From contig NZ_CP063311.1 of assembly GCF_015245355.1 (NCBI RefSeq), positions 4,036,606 through 4,100,605 of the forward strand: a stretch of DNA of 64,000 bases. Reading direction: 5' to 3'. Position 1 is the first letter of the stretch; each line of letters starts with the position of its first letter. The notes under the pieces are model-generated. The model made no database searches, was not told the origin of the DNA, and saw only the letters and a list, made by a program, of their open reading frames with translations. A program made the position numbers and the translations under genes. Positions 27,521 through 36,931 of this stretch are shown here, one piece after another. This DNA is from Anabaenopsis elenkinii CCIBt3563 (GTDB lineage Bacteria > Cyanobacteriota > Cyanobacteriia > Cyanobacteriales > Nostocaceae).

Positions 27521-28657
27521 ATGTTTCAAATACTCGTAATCGATGATGATATTTCTATACAAACACTCCTGAAGAGGATGTTAGAAAAACAAGGCTATAA
27601 AGTAATTACTGCTAGTGATGGAGAACAAGGAATAGCCCAGGCTATAGCTTACCATCCAGCCCTGGTTATTTGTGATTGGATTATGCCGGGACTCAATGGG
27701 TTGGAAGTCTGTAAGCACATGAAGACAGACCCGAATTTATCCACTACTTTCTTTATTTTTTTAACATCTTTAGATTCCATTGCTGATCGGGTTAAGGGAC
27801 TAGATGCTGGAGCTGATGATTTTATCTCTAAACCCATTGAGCAAAATGAATTAAAAGCAAGAGTCAGAGCTGGATTGCGCTTACATCAGTTAAGTCAGGA
27901 TTTACATACCCAAAAGCTACTTTTAGAAACAGAACTAGCAGAAGCAGCAGAATATGTGCGATCGCTCCTACCATTACCAGTCATGGAACCTCTAAAAATC
28001 GACTCTCGATTTATTCCTTCCCGACAACTCGGCGGCGATTGTTTCGATTACTACTGGCTAGATGCTGACTATCTAGCTATATACCTCCTAGATACCGCTG
28101 GCCATGGACTAAAAGCTGCTCTTCCCTCAATTTCCGTCCTCAATCTCTTACGTTCCCGCGCCTTAAAAGGTTTGAATTACTATCAACCCAGCGATGTACT
28201 CAACGCTCTAAATCAAACCTTCCAGATGAATTGCCAAAATGATAAGTATTTTACTATTTGGTATGGAGTTTATAACCGAGTTAGGCGGGAGTTAATTTAT
28301 GCCAGTGCTGGCCATCCTCCCGCCATATTAATATCAGGGACATCTCCCAAAAACACCGAAATTAAATTACTGAGGACTCCGGGAATGCCTGTGGGTATGT
28401 TTCCAGAAGCAAAATATGTTGATGCCTTTTGTAATATTGATAAATTTAGTAATCTCTATATTTTCAGTGATGGGGCTTACGAAATTACAAAATCCGATGG
28501 CACACTTTGGAGTTTAGATGCTTTCATTCAAATCCTTATTAGCTTACAACACACCATTGAACGCCAACTTGATCAAGTATTGAATTATCTGATTGCTTTG
28601 AACTCCAAAGAGGCTTTTGATGATGATTTATCAATCCTAAAAATTAATTTTGATTAA
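27521..28657 (+). CDS. Response regulator with PP2C (RsbU/SpoIIE-type) phosphatase output
   Basis: Residues 1-120 are a receiver domain (VIDDDISIQTLLKRML, phospho-acceptor in LVICDWIMPG, Lys in DFISKPIE). A linker coiled coil (LHTQKLLLETELAEAAEYV) joins it to a PP2C-like phosphatase of the SpoIIE/RsbU type (residues about 165-376), with metal-binding residues in LGGDCFDYYWLD, DTAGHGLKAALPS, YASAGHPPAIL and FSDGAYE. Such proteins dephosphorylate STAS anti-anti-sigma factors. The facing gene (28654-28980) encodes exactly such a STAS protein, overlapping tail to tail by four bases. The pair could be a partner-switching module. Confidence 0.92.
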   Translation: MFQILVIDDDISIQTLLKRMLEKQGYKVITASDGEQGIAQAIAYHPALVICDWIMPGLNGLEVCKHMKTDPNLSTTFFIFLTSLDSIADRVKGLDAGADDFISKPIEQNELKARVRAGLRLHQLSQDLHTQKLLLETELAEAAEYVRSLLPLPVMEPLKIDSRFIPSRQLGGDCFDYYWLDADYLAIYLLDTAGHGLKAALPSISVLNLLRSRALKGLNYYQPSDVLNALNQTFQMNCQNDKYFTIWYGVYNRVRRELIYASAGHPPAILISGTSPKNTEIKLLRTPGMPVGMFPEAKYVDAFCNIDKFSNLYIFSDGAYEITKSDGTLWSLDAFIQILISLQHTIERQLDQVLNYLIALNSKEAFDDDLSILKINFD

Positions 28658-28980
28658 CTATTTAGTAGACAACCTTGATGAAACTCATCTTGATTAGAAA
28701 ATATCTCAAACACTTTATCCATACCTGTTAACTCAAATAATATTCTCACTTGTTCATTGATAGAACACAGAACTAGTTTTGTATTTGCTGCCCGTAATGT
28801 TTTGAAAGCTAATACTAAAGTTCCCAAGGCAGAACTATCCATAAACGTCACATCTTTACAATCAACTAAAACTATTTTAACACCACTTTCTACAAGACAT
28901 ATCAGGTCTTGTCGTAGTTGTTGTGAGTTGTTGCTATTGATAATTCCACTGAGTTTTACGACTTTGACTTGTTCATTCAT
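28654..28980 (-). CDS. STAS-domain anti-sigma-factor antagonist
   Basis: The 108-residue protein is a single STAS domain: VVKLSGIINSNNSQQLRQDL, then IVLVDCKDVTFMDSSALGTL. The serine in DSSALG is the usual phosphorylation site of SpoIIAA/RsbV-type proteins. It is encoded opposite the RsbU-like phosphatase, overlapping it by four bases, so a functional link is likely. The cognate anti-sigma kinase is not in the window. Confidence 0.9.
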   Translation of the reverse strand: MNEQVKVVKLSGIINSNNSQQLRQDLICLVESGVKIVLVDCKDVTFMDSSALGTLVLAFKTLRAANTKLVLCSINEQVRILFELTGMDKVFEIFSNQDEFHQGCLLNS

Positions 28981-29462
28981 AATAGTTATGGTCAGATTTT
29001 TTTAAGAAAATGTAATGATTTTGTTAGTATTATATACCAATATGGAATTTTTGAAAAAAATACCACAATCAAATACTCACTCAATCAGTAGTCATATATC
29101 ATAAATCATGACAGATTAATAAGAAAGTATCCAGAATTTCAATTAACCAAAAATACATATAATTCATGCCAAAAATTAATCTAATTTAGAGGAGTTTATC
29201 AATATCCTGGCTCTTACATTTGCGATCTCTTGTTAACAAAGTACCTTACTAGTGAAAGCTTAAATTATCCTGGATGTACCTACGAAACTACAAATAAGAT
29301 GCCAGCAATATTGTTTAACCCATGAACGGCACAAATTACTGACTATAGGAATGTAGTTATGAAGGCAGATTATTCTTAAAAGTTCATAGCTATCTCTTCT
29401 GGTAGAAGGAAAAATAAACGGTAATTAATAAATTATTGATAAACCTTTTAATAATTTTAACC
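28981..29462. other. Gene-free stretch of about 480 bases
   Basis: AT-rich, with no frame showing family features and no clear hairpin. It holds the promoters of the divergent STAS and GlsB-like genes. Confidence 0.5.
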
Positions 29463-29735
29463 ATGAACATAATTGCTTGGATAATTCTGGGTCTGATTGC
29501 CGGAGCTATTGCTAAAGCTATTTATCCTGGTCGTCAGGGTGGTGGAATTATAACAACCATGGTGTTGGGTATTATCGGTGCTTTAATCGGCGGTACTCTT
29601 GCTACTCTGTTGGAAACAGGAAGATTACAAGTGACTGCGGCTACTCTGAGTATTCCCGGTCTAATTGTCGCTATTATTGGCGCAATAATTGCCATCTTTT
29701 TATGGGATTTGCTCACTGGTCGTACTAGTCATTAG
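29463..29735 (+). CDS. GlsB/YeaQ/YmgE family stress-response membrane protein
   Basis: About 90 residues with three hydrophobic helices and the family signature: MNIIAWIILGLIAGAIAKAI, PGRQGGGIITTMVLGIIGALIGG and a C-terminal IIGAIIAIFLWDLL. These small membrane proteins are linked to stress responses in many bacteria (transglycosylase-associated protein group). I start at ATG 29463, which gives the canonical N-terminus. The neighbours (ChaB-like and Dps genes, opposite strand) also point to stress. Confidence 0.88.
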   Translation: MNIIAWIILGLIAGAIAKAIYPGRQGGGIITTMVLGIIGALIGGTLATLLETGRLQVTAATLSIPGLIVAIIGAIIAIFLWDLLTGRTSH

Positions 29736-29795
29736 TTAGCAGCATAAAAGGGATAGTTGTGGTGGGAGCCAAGTTAATATGAGCAAATATTAAAT

Positions 29796-29824
29796 GCTCC
29801 ACTTTCTTAAGCAAGAGTGGAGTC
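29796..29824. terminator. Hairpin between convergent stress genes
   Basis: CTCCACT and AGTGGAG pair around a 12-base loop in the gap between the GlsB-like gene and the 3' end of the ChaB-like gene. T-runs are weak on either strand. It may serve both transcripts. Confidence 0.45.
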
Positions 29825-29866
29825 AAAAAAATACTAAAAAAATACTATCTAATATTTAAAAATGCT

Positions 29867-30634
29867 CTAAACCTTGACTTTAGCTTTTGACAAAACACCC
29901 CTTTCATCTTCATCAAACTGTTCATGAACAGCTTCCCAAGCCGCTTGTTCAGAGATTAACTCGTCATGTGTCTGATCTAAAACAGTATTATAGCGATCCA
30001 TGAATGTTTGTTGAGCTGGTTCCGACAGATGAGAGCGAACTTCAACCGATAAATCCTCTAGACTGTTACATCGACCTGAACAAGGATGAGTCAATGTTTT
30101 CTCAGTTGTGTGGATTTCTTCACCACCAGAACTCTCAATGAGCAATTGAAATTCTCCGAGGCGATCGCTCGGGACTTCTGCCATTAATATGAACTGGCCA
30201 GCTTGTAACCGTGTTTGATAAACTGTGGCTTTATCTTCAGGCATCCCCCAAGCTGTTAAGACGGATACTATTCCAGCGCCAGCGCTACCAGCGATCGCTC
30301 CACTAGCTGCACCTAGCAACAACGCACCAATCGGACCTGCTGCCACAATTGGCCCAACAAAGGGAATGAAGAGTACGCCCACACCAGTCAGTAAGCTGAG
30401 AAACGAGCCAAACAAAGAACCAAAAATAGCTCCTGTTCTCAAGCCCCCTAGAATCACATCTTTCTTAGTAATAAAACCAGAAATTCGCGTTTCTGATTGG
30501 AAGTCTTTACCCATGACCGAAATATGATCTCTAGGCACACCCCTATCTAGTAAACGTCGAATCACCTGATCAATTTGCTTTTGTTCTGTGAATACAGCTG
30601 ATATGGTACGTTCTGCTTGATAAAGTTCTGGCAC
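29867..30634 (-). CDS. General-stress-like membrane protein with a ChaB domain
   Basis: The 255-residue protein joins two parts. The N-terminal half (about 1-170) resembles general stress proteins of the GS17M/YflT type, with [20 protein letters not shown], then long glycine/alanine membrane-spanning helices ([33 protein letters not shown]). The C-terminal part (about 190-250) is a ChaB-like domain ([19 protein letters not shown] ... [12 protein letters not shown]). It lies 51 bases downstream of dps on the same strand, probably one operon. Function is unknown; stress protection is inferred. Confidence 0.75.
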   Translation of the reverse strand: MPELYQAERTISAVFTEQKQIDQVIRRLLDRGVPRDHISVMGKDFQSETRISGFITKKDVILGGLRTGAIFGSLFGSFLSLLTGVGVLFIPFVGPIVAAGPIGALLLGAASGAIAGSAGAGIVSVLTAWGMPEDKATVYQTRLQAGQFILMAEVPSDRLGEFQLLIESSGGEEIHTTEKTLTHPCSGRCNSLEDLSVEVRSHLSEPAQQTFMDRYNTVLDQTHDELISEQAAWEAVHEQFDEDERGVLSKAKVKV

Positions 30635-30685
30635 TTGAATACTCCTGAAAACTTATTTTGGCAATACAAATAGGAAGATTGACTT

Positions 30686-31225
30686 CTAGACGCCCACAGG
30701 GGTTTTAGTTTCTGCTCCTGGTTGTGCACCACTGGGTTGTAAGGCTTGTCCCTCAATGAATGAACGCAGTATCCAAGCCATCTGTTCATGCTCTTCCATC
30801 AGTCCAGTTAAAAAGTCTGTAGTTCCCTGATCATGAAAATGTTTACTACACTGATCCACATGATCCCGTAAATTACGAATTAGCTGTTCATGATCTTCTA
30901 CTAATCGAGCTACCATCTCTGTTGCTAAGGGGAGATCACCGCTATGTTCTGTGAGGGTAGCAATCTTGAGAAATTCCCCCATTGTACCCACTGGAAAACC
31001 GCCCAAAGCCCGAATCCTTTCTGCTAAAGCATCAATGTTTTCAGTCAATTTCTCATAGTGTTCTTCCCAAAGTTCATGCAAACTACGGAACTGAGGCCCT
31101 ACAACATCCCAATGGTACTTTTTGGTTTTTACTATCAGAACGTAGGAATCTGCTAAGTCTTGATTCAACAGATTCATCACGCCCTGACGTTGTTCTTTTG
31201 TCAAACCAATATTAATTATACGCAT
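30686..31225 (-). CDS. dps: Dps-family ferritin-like DNA-protection protein
   Basis: The 179-residue protein has the Dps four-helix fold, with ferroxidase-site residues in KKYHWDVVGPQF and HELWEEHYEKLTENIDALAERI at the subunit interface. Dps shells (12 subunits) oxidise and store iron and protect DNA from peroxide. The C-terminal tail after residue 155 (EGQALQPSGAQPG) is longer than in E. coli Dps and resembles tails of cyanobacterial paralogues. GGGATGGA lies before the ATG. Probably the first gene of an operon with the ChaB-like gene. Confidence 0.92.
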   Translation of the reverse strand: MRIINIGLTKEQRQGVMNLLNQDLADSYVLIVKTKKYHWDVVGPQFRSLHELWEEHYEKLTENIDALAERIRALGGFPVGTMGEFLKIATLTEHSGDLPLATEMVARLVEDHEQLIRNLRDHVDQCSKHFHDQGTTDFLTGLMEEHEQMAWILRSFIEGQALQPSGAQPGAETKTPVGV

Positions 31226-31529
31226 TGCTTTCCATCCCTAAGGGAACCAATGTATAAATTTTCCGATATATAAATAAAATCAACATCAACCACAGGAAAT
31301 ATCATCTGGACATAATTAATTACTACCTCCGGTGAGATTTATTTGTATCTGTGAAGAGATAATTATTTATTTTTTAATCTGTTGCTAGTCATTTCTTAAT
31401 CAAACTCCAATACTTTAGTAGCAAGCTATTGCCATTCACAGCTTCTAACAATGGGGATTTGTCAATCTAGTCAAATCCTCTTGGGAAGATATTCCAATCA
31501 CTTCTAATCAACTACGTTTAGGTTATCCT
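31226..31529. other. Divergent promoter region (dps / RTX gene)
   Basis: About 300 AT-rich bases between the divergent dps and the RTX gene. I looked for a PHO box upstream of the RTX gene and found only a single CTTAATC-like half-site, which is not convincing. Confidence 0.45.
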
Positions 31530-34500
31530 ATGTCACAGCCAAAAGTTACACTGATAGGTTTTGCTTCTCTACCTGCTGATAGTTTTGCTGATGGTCCTTC
31601 ATCAGGTGTTGCTATCACTGGTAATACCAATGGTAGAATTACCCCCTTTGATCGCCAGCCAATACAAGGATTCAGTGCCGTCCAAAGAGCGGATGCTGAT
31701 TCCTTCTGGTTGATGTCTGATAATGGTTTTGGTAGTAAGGCTAATAGCCCTGATTATTTACTGCGAATTTACCGCGCTACCCCCAACTTTCGTACCGCCG
31801 CCGGGGGCGATGCAACTGTTAATGTTTTGGGTTTTGTGCAACTATCTGACCCTGACAACAGGATTCCTTTCGCAATTGTTAACGAAAACACGAGCGATCG
31901 CCTGTTAACTGGTGCAGATTTTGACCCGGAATCTTTGGTAGTTGCAGCCGATGGTACTTTCTGGATTGGAGAAGAATTTGGTCCTTATCTCCTACACTTT
32001 GACAGCACAGGTAGGCTATTACAAGCTCCCATTCCTACACCGAATTACTTTACTTTAAATACTCTTGATGGTAAACCACCCATTGTCATTGGACATCGAG
32101 GCGCTAGCGGAGAACTACCAGAACACACTCTAGGAGCTTACAAACTAGCCATTGAACGGGGTGCTGATTTTATTGAGCCGGATTTGGTTTCTACCAAGGA
32201 CGGTGTATTAATTGCGCGTCACGAGCCGAATCTGATCGCCACCACTGATGTTGCTTCCCGTCCAGAATTTGCTGACCGCCGGACTACCAAAATAATTGAT
32301 GGAGTTACTGAAGAGGGTTTCTTTGCTTCTGACTTCACCCTAGCAGAAATCAAAACCTTACGGGCAATTATGCCCCAGGGCTTCCGTCCTCAAGTATTTA
32401 ATGGTATCTATGAAGTTCCGACTTTACAGGAAATCATTGAGCTAGTCCAGCAGATAGAAGCTGATACAGGTAAGAAAATAGGTATTTATCCTGAAACCAA
32501 ACATCCCACTTTCCACAACAACCTGGGTCTATCCCTGGAAGAACCTTTACTAGCAACCCTGGAACAAACTGGTTTTACTGACCCCTCACGGATTTACATC
32601 CAATCCTTTGAAGTTGGTAACCTCAAAAAGCTGAGTCAACTCACAGATATTCCCCTAGTTCAGTTATTAGATGCGGTTGATGTCAATCTAGATGGTTCGT
32701 TAATTGAAACTCAACCTTACGATTTTATAGTCAGTGGCGACCCGCGCACCTATGCTGACCTCCGGACACCAGCAGGATTACAAGAAATCGCCACCTACGC
32801 CTCTGGTATTGGCCCTTGGAAACGGATGATTATCTCCGTTCAAGGGGTGGATCTTAATGGCGACGGTCTAGCAGATGATGTTAATGGTGATGGTGTAGTC
32901 AATGATGCTGATAAAACCACTACCTCACCTACAAGTCTGGTGCAAGATGCCCATGCTGCGGGTTTGGTGGTACATCCTTATACCTTCCGTAACGAAGGGC
33001 GGTTTCTAGCGGCAAATTATAACGGCAATCCAGTCAATGAATATATAGATTTCATCCGATTAGGCATTGATGGCTACTTTACAGACTTTCCGGGTACAGG
33101 TAACCAAGTCCGTAACCAATTAACTGGACCTTTGGTTATTTCTCCTGATAACCCCAGTCTGCTACCTCCTGAATTTGCTAGTTTAGATGGTACGGCTCCT
33201 TTGGTGATTGGTCACCGGGGAGCTAGTGGTTTACGTCCAGAACACACCCTAGAAGCATATAAACTGGCGATCGCTGATGGTGCTGATTTCATTGAACCTG
33301 ATTTAGTACCAACTAAAGATGGCTATTTAATAGCACGTCATGAAAACGCCTTAGCACTTCTCAATCCAAATGGTTCAGTGAATAGAACCGTCACTAGTAC
33401 CGATGTCTATGAGCGTCCAGAATTTGCTGACCGCTTCACCACAAAAGTCATTGATGGTCAGACATATAGGGGTTGGTTTAGCGAAGATTTCACCCTAGCA
33501 GAAATCAAAACCCTCAATTCCATCGAGCGGTTACCAGATCTACGCGGAACTAGCTTTGATAATGATGGGTTGAAGGTTCCCACCTTGGAAGAAATTATCG
33601 ACTTGGTGAAGCAAGTAGAAGTAGAAACTGGTCGTAAAATTGGTATTTATCCCGAAACCAAGCATCCGACTTTCTTTGCCACCCAAGGTACTCTGTTAGA
33701 TGGTACAACACCCATCAATATCAATTTGGGTCAGGTACTCATTGACACTTTAGTAGCGGAAAACTTTACAGACCCATCACGGATATTTATTCAGTCTTTT
33801 GAGGTAGGTAATCTCAAGGAATTGAAACAGACCATTATGCCAGCGGCTGGCGTTGATATCCCCTTGGTACAATTGCTGGGTGGTGCTAGTGGTCGGCCCT
33901 ATGATTTCGTGGTCAGTGGTGACCCCCGCACCTACGGTGATTTGACTCGCCCTGAACAGTTAGCTGAGATTGCCACCTACGCCGCTGGTATTGGTCCTAA
34001 CAAGCGCCTGATTGTACCTAGTGTGGGTGGTCAACTCCAAGCACCCACGACCCTAGTACAAGATGCCCATGCAGCGGGGTTAATTGTACACCCCTACACT
34101 TTCCGCAACGAAAGTATTTTCCTGGCGGCAGAGTACAATGGTGACCCGAAAATAGAATATCAACAGTTCATCGATTTGGGCGTTGATGGTTTGTTTACCG
34201 ATTTCCCTGGAACTAATAGCTTAGTTTTACAACAATACCTGGGTGAGCCGGTGTTCTCCAATCTGGCTCGGTCTCGGGGATTTGAAGGTATGGCTATCAG
34301 CCCAGACAAAAGAACCATCTATCCCATGCTCGAGGGTACTGTTTTAGGTGATCCAGCTAATTCTCTGCGGATCTATAGATTTGATGCCCAATTGAAGGAA
34401 TTTCAGGATCTGGTGGGCTACTACCGCATGGAACAGCCTAACCATGCGATCGGTGCATTAACGGTGGTCAATGACAATGAATTTCTGGTGATTGAACGGG

Positions 34501-35600
34501 ACAACGGTCAAGGTCCAACGGCCCGGTTTAAGAAGGTATTCAAGGTGGATTTCTCCCAAATTGATGCTAATGGTTTTGTGTCTAAGGAGGAAATCGTTGA
34601 TTTACTCAATATCAGCGACCCCAATGATTTGAATGGAGATGGTAACACTATATTTACCTTCCCCTTCGTGACTATTGAGGCTGTGGTGGTAATTGATGAA
34701 AATACACTACTCCTGACTAACGATAATAATTATCCGTTTTCAGTGGGTAGACCACCAGCTATAGATAACAACGAAATCATTATCTTACGTTTGGAACAGC
34801 CACTAAATTTGCCTCGTCCTGGGGTGGTTATGGGTACAGCCAATAATGACGACCTCATCCTTAATAGTAATCAATCTGGAGTCACGGTTTTTACCGGAAA
34901 TGGTAATGATACGGTGGAAGCTAGTTTGACATCAAATGTAACTGTTAATTCTGGTCGCGGTGATGATGTGATATCTATGGGCAGTAACAGCTATGTCAGT
35001 GGTGGTGACGGAGATGACATCCTATATCTAGGGTCTCAGGGACCTGCTGGTGGTACTGTGCTCGATGGGGGTCGGGGTAATGATACCCTGATGGTTGTGG
35101 AAGCGAACGGCACGAATATGCTCCTGGGTGGGGCAGACCATGACAGGTTACAGGTAGCAGAAGGCCGGGGTCAGATGCTCTTTGGTGGTTCTGGTCGGGA
35201 TGTGCTGCGTTCTAGCCCGGATGGTCATAATCGGCTGTATGGGGGGTCTGGGGATGACCAATTGTTTTCTACCGTGGGCGATCGCTTGTTTGGTGGTGAC
35301 GGTAATGATAGTCTTTATGCCGGACAAGGTGGTAACAATTTACTCTGGGGCGGAGCAGGGGCGGATAACTTCTGGCTGGTGGTGGCTGGTTCTTTACCCA
35401 GTGCCATCAACGTCGTCAAGGACTTCGAGGTGGAAGTAGACCGCATCGGTATGGGTGGCATTACTTCTAACCAAGTAAATCTCCTAAGTCAAAACGGCAA
35501 TACCTTGATTCAAGTTGGTAATACTGATGTCGCCCTATTAGAAGGTATCAGTCCCACTCAGCTTAACCTGAGCAATAGTCAGCAATTCCTCTTTATCTAA
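31530..35600 (+). CDS. Secreted RTX protein: phytase-like esterase with two inserted glycerophosphodiesterase domains
   Basis: The 1356-residue protein has nested domains. Residues about 1-175 and 905-1095 look like the two parts of an esterase-like phytase domain ([33 protein letters not shown]; then [21 protein letters not shown]). Between them sit two glycerophosphodiester phosphodiesterase domains (about 183-520 and 555-900), each with an intact catalytic set: [12 protein letters not shown] plus [10 protein letters not shown] and ARHE in the first, [12 protein letters not shown] and matching motifs in the second. The C-terminus (about 1100-1340) holds RTX calcium-binding repeats ([19 protein letters not shown]). 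There is no N-terminal signal peptide, as expected for type I export; the exporter genes follow. A phosphate-scavenging role is likely. Confidence 0.9.
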   Translation: MSQPKVTLIGFASLPADSFADGPSSGVAITGNTNGRITPFDRQPIQGFSAVQRADADSFWLMSDNGFGSKANSPDYLLRIYRATPNFRTAAGGDATVNVLGFVQLSDPDNRIPFAIVNENTSDRLLTGADFDPESLVVAADGTFWIGEEFGPYLLHFDSTGRLLQAPIPTPNYFTLNTLDGKPPIVIGHRGASGELPEHTLGAYKLAIERGADFIEPDLVSTKDGVLIARHEPNLIATTDVASRPEFADRRTTKIIDGVTEEGFFASDFTLAEIKTLRAIMPQGFRPQVFNGIYEVPTLQEIIELVQQIEADTGKKIGIYPETKHPTFHNNLGLSLEEPLLATLEQTGFTDPSRIYIQSFEVGNLKKLSQLTDIPLVQLLDAVDVNLDGSLIETQPYDFIVSGDPRTYADLRTPAGLQEIATYASGIGPWKRMIISVQGVDLNGDGLADDVNGDGVVNDADKTTTSPTSLVQDAHAAGLVVHPYTFRNEGRFLAANYNGNPVNEYIDFIRLGIDGYFTDFPGTGNQVRNQLTGPLVISPDNPSLLPPEFASLDGTAPLVIGHRGASGLRPEHTLEAYKLAIADGADFIEPDLVPTKDGYLIARHENALALLNPNGSVNRTVTSTDVYERPEFADRFTTKVIDGQTYRGWFSEDFTLAEIKTLNSIERLPDLRGTSFDNDGLKVPTLEEIIDLVKQVEVETGRKIGIYPETKHPTFFATQGTLLDGTTPININLGQVLIDTLVAENFTDPSRIFIQSFEVGNLKELKQTIMPAAGVDIPLVQLLGGASGRPYDFVVSGDPRTYGDLTRPEQLAEIATYAAGIGPNKRLIVPSVGGQLQAPTTLVQDAHAAGLIVHPYTFRNESIFLAAEYNGDPKIEYQQFIDLGVDGLFTDFPGTNSLVLQQYLGEPVFSNLARSRGFEGMAISPDKRTIYPMLEGTVLGDPANSLRIYRFDAQLKEFQDLVGYYRMEQPNHAIGALTVVNDNEFLVIERDNGQGPTARFKKVFKVDFSQIDANGFVSKEEIVDLLNISDPNDLNGDGNTIFTFPFVTIEAVVVIDENTLLLTNDNNYPFSVGRPPAIDNNEIIILRLEQPLNLPRPGVVMGTANNDDLILNSNQSGVTVFTGNGNDTVEASLTSNVTVNSGRGDDVISMGSNSYVSGGDGDDILYLGSQGPAGGTVLDGGRGNDTLMVVEANGTNMLLGGADHDRLQVAEGRGQMLFGGSGRDVLRSSPDGHNRLYGGSGDDQLFSTVGDRLFGGDGNDSLYAGQGGNNLLWGGAGADNFWLVVAGSLPSAINVVKDFEVEVDRIGMGGITSNQVNLLSQNGNTLIQVGNTDVALLEGISPTQLNLSNSQQFLFI

Positions 35601-36097
35601 TAAACATCGGTTTTCATCCCACCCCTATCTGTGATCAATGCTAGGGAAGGGGTGGGGGAAAACCTACCCACTGGTTAAGTACGGGGATAAACCATGGCTA
35701 TCAACTTCTATGGGCAAACCACTGATATTCTGTGTTGAGGATTTGCCAAATTCTGCGGATTAAGGTTATAACCGCATAAGTGTTCTTGCCAAGTTTAATT
35801 AAATAAATACCGCATGAATACCATCCCCAGGACACCCATATCGCGTAAATATTTCTTCTATTTATATATACTCATTTACTTGTGCTGAAGTTAAAAAGTA
35901 TGCTATATCTTCCTCATACATCATCATAGCCGAAAAATACCTGTAATTAATCCGCTATGGTTCACACTGAGTCCTTAGCTAAACACACCTACTACAGGGG
36001 TGGTATCTAGTCCGGTGTGTCTACCTAAGTAAAACCGATAAGTAAATAGTCAATATTTTTTCAGTGTTCTTTTGAAGACTATTGTTTAGAAAGTGAT
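35601..36097. other. Gene-free stretch with a 3' hairpin
   Basis: CCCACCCCT (35618-35626) and AGGGGTGGG (35648-35656) form a perfect 9-bp stem 17 bases after the RTX stop codon, with no T-run. The remaining 440 bases show no gene and presumably contain the promoter for the export genes. Confidence 0.55.
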
Positions 36098-36838
36098 ATG
36101 ACAACAGTTATAGAATCGGGAAACCTTTGGCAACAAACGACTAGTGACCTGAATAATTTTTCCACAGCAGAAATTTTGCGATTACTTGAGGAGTATCGAT
36201 TGCTACCTGAGTTAATAAAGGAAATGGTGATTGACCAGGCCATAGCTGACATTGACTGTACGCCAGAAGAAGAAAAAAATGCAGGGGAACAATTAGCCCA
36301 TCAATATCAACTCACGTCTGAAGAAGTACGTCAGCGTTGGCTAGAACAAAATAATTTAACTGATCAGAAATTTAGGGCGATGGCGATTCGCCAATTCAAA
36401 CTAGAGAAATTTAAACAAGTTACCTGGGGAGGGGATTTAGATGCTTATTTTTCCCAACGCAAATCTCAACTAGATCGGGTGATTTATTCTTTAATCCGGA
36501 CTAATGACATTGGTATAGCTCAGGAAATTTACTTCCGCATTCAAGGGGGAGAACAAACTTTTGGCGAATTAGCACGAGAATATTCTCAAGGGCCAGAAGC
36601 ACAGACTAATGGCTTAGTAGGACCTGTAGAGTTACAATCCATCCATCCCATCTTGGCCAAAATATTGGCTAGTACCCAACCAGAACAGCTATTACCCCCG
36701 ACTCAATTAGAAAACTGGATAGTCATAGTTAGGTTAGAAAAATTATTGCCATCTCAGTTAGATGGTACGGTCAAACAGAGACTATTGAATGAACGTTTTC
36801 AAGCCTGGTTAAAGGAAAAAATTGCCGATCATCATTAA
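36098..36838 (+). CDS. Parvulin-type peptidylprolyl isomerase, SurA-like
   Basis: The 246-residue protein has a helical N-terminal part (about 1-115, with FSTAEILRLLEEYRLLPELIK) and a parvulin-like domain (about 118-215: VIYSLIRTNDIGIAQEIYFR, FGELAREYSQGPEAQTNGLVG). No signal peptide is visible, so it would act in the cytoplasm. Such isomerases precede type I secretion genes in other cyanobacteria, and here the exporter and adaptor follow after 93 and 39 bases. A role in keeping the RTX substrate competent for export is inferred. Confidence 0.82.
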   Translation: MTTVIESGNLWQQTTSDLNNFSTAEILRLLEEYRLLPELIKEMVIDQAIADIDCTPEEEKNAGEQLAHQYQLTSEEVRQRWLEQNNLTDQKFRAMAIRQFKLEKFKQVTWGGDLDAYFSQRKSQLDRVIYSLIRTNDIGIAQEIYFRIQGGEQTFGELAREYSQGPEAQTNGLVGPVELQSIHPILAKILASTQPEQLLPPTQLENWIVIVRLEKLLPSQLDGTVKQRLLNERFQAWLKEKIADHH

Positions 36839-36931
36839 AAACACTTAACAAGCACTTGCCATATTGGTAAGACATAGTTATAAATATTCAACTGCCAAAG
36901 AATATCAATCAATTAATGACATATTATAAGA

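Noticed and set aside
31226..31529. PHO box upstream of the RTX phosphodiesterase gene
   Set aside because: Only one CTTAATC-like half-site is present; tandem repeats at 11-bp spacing are missing.
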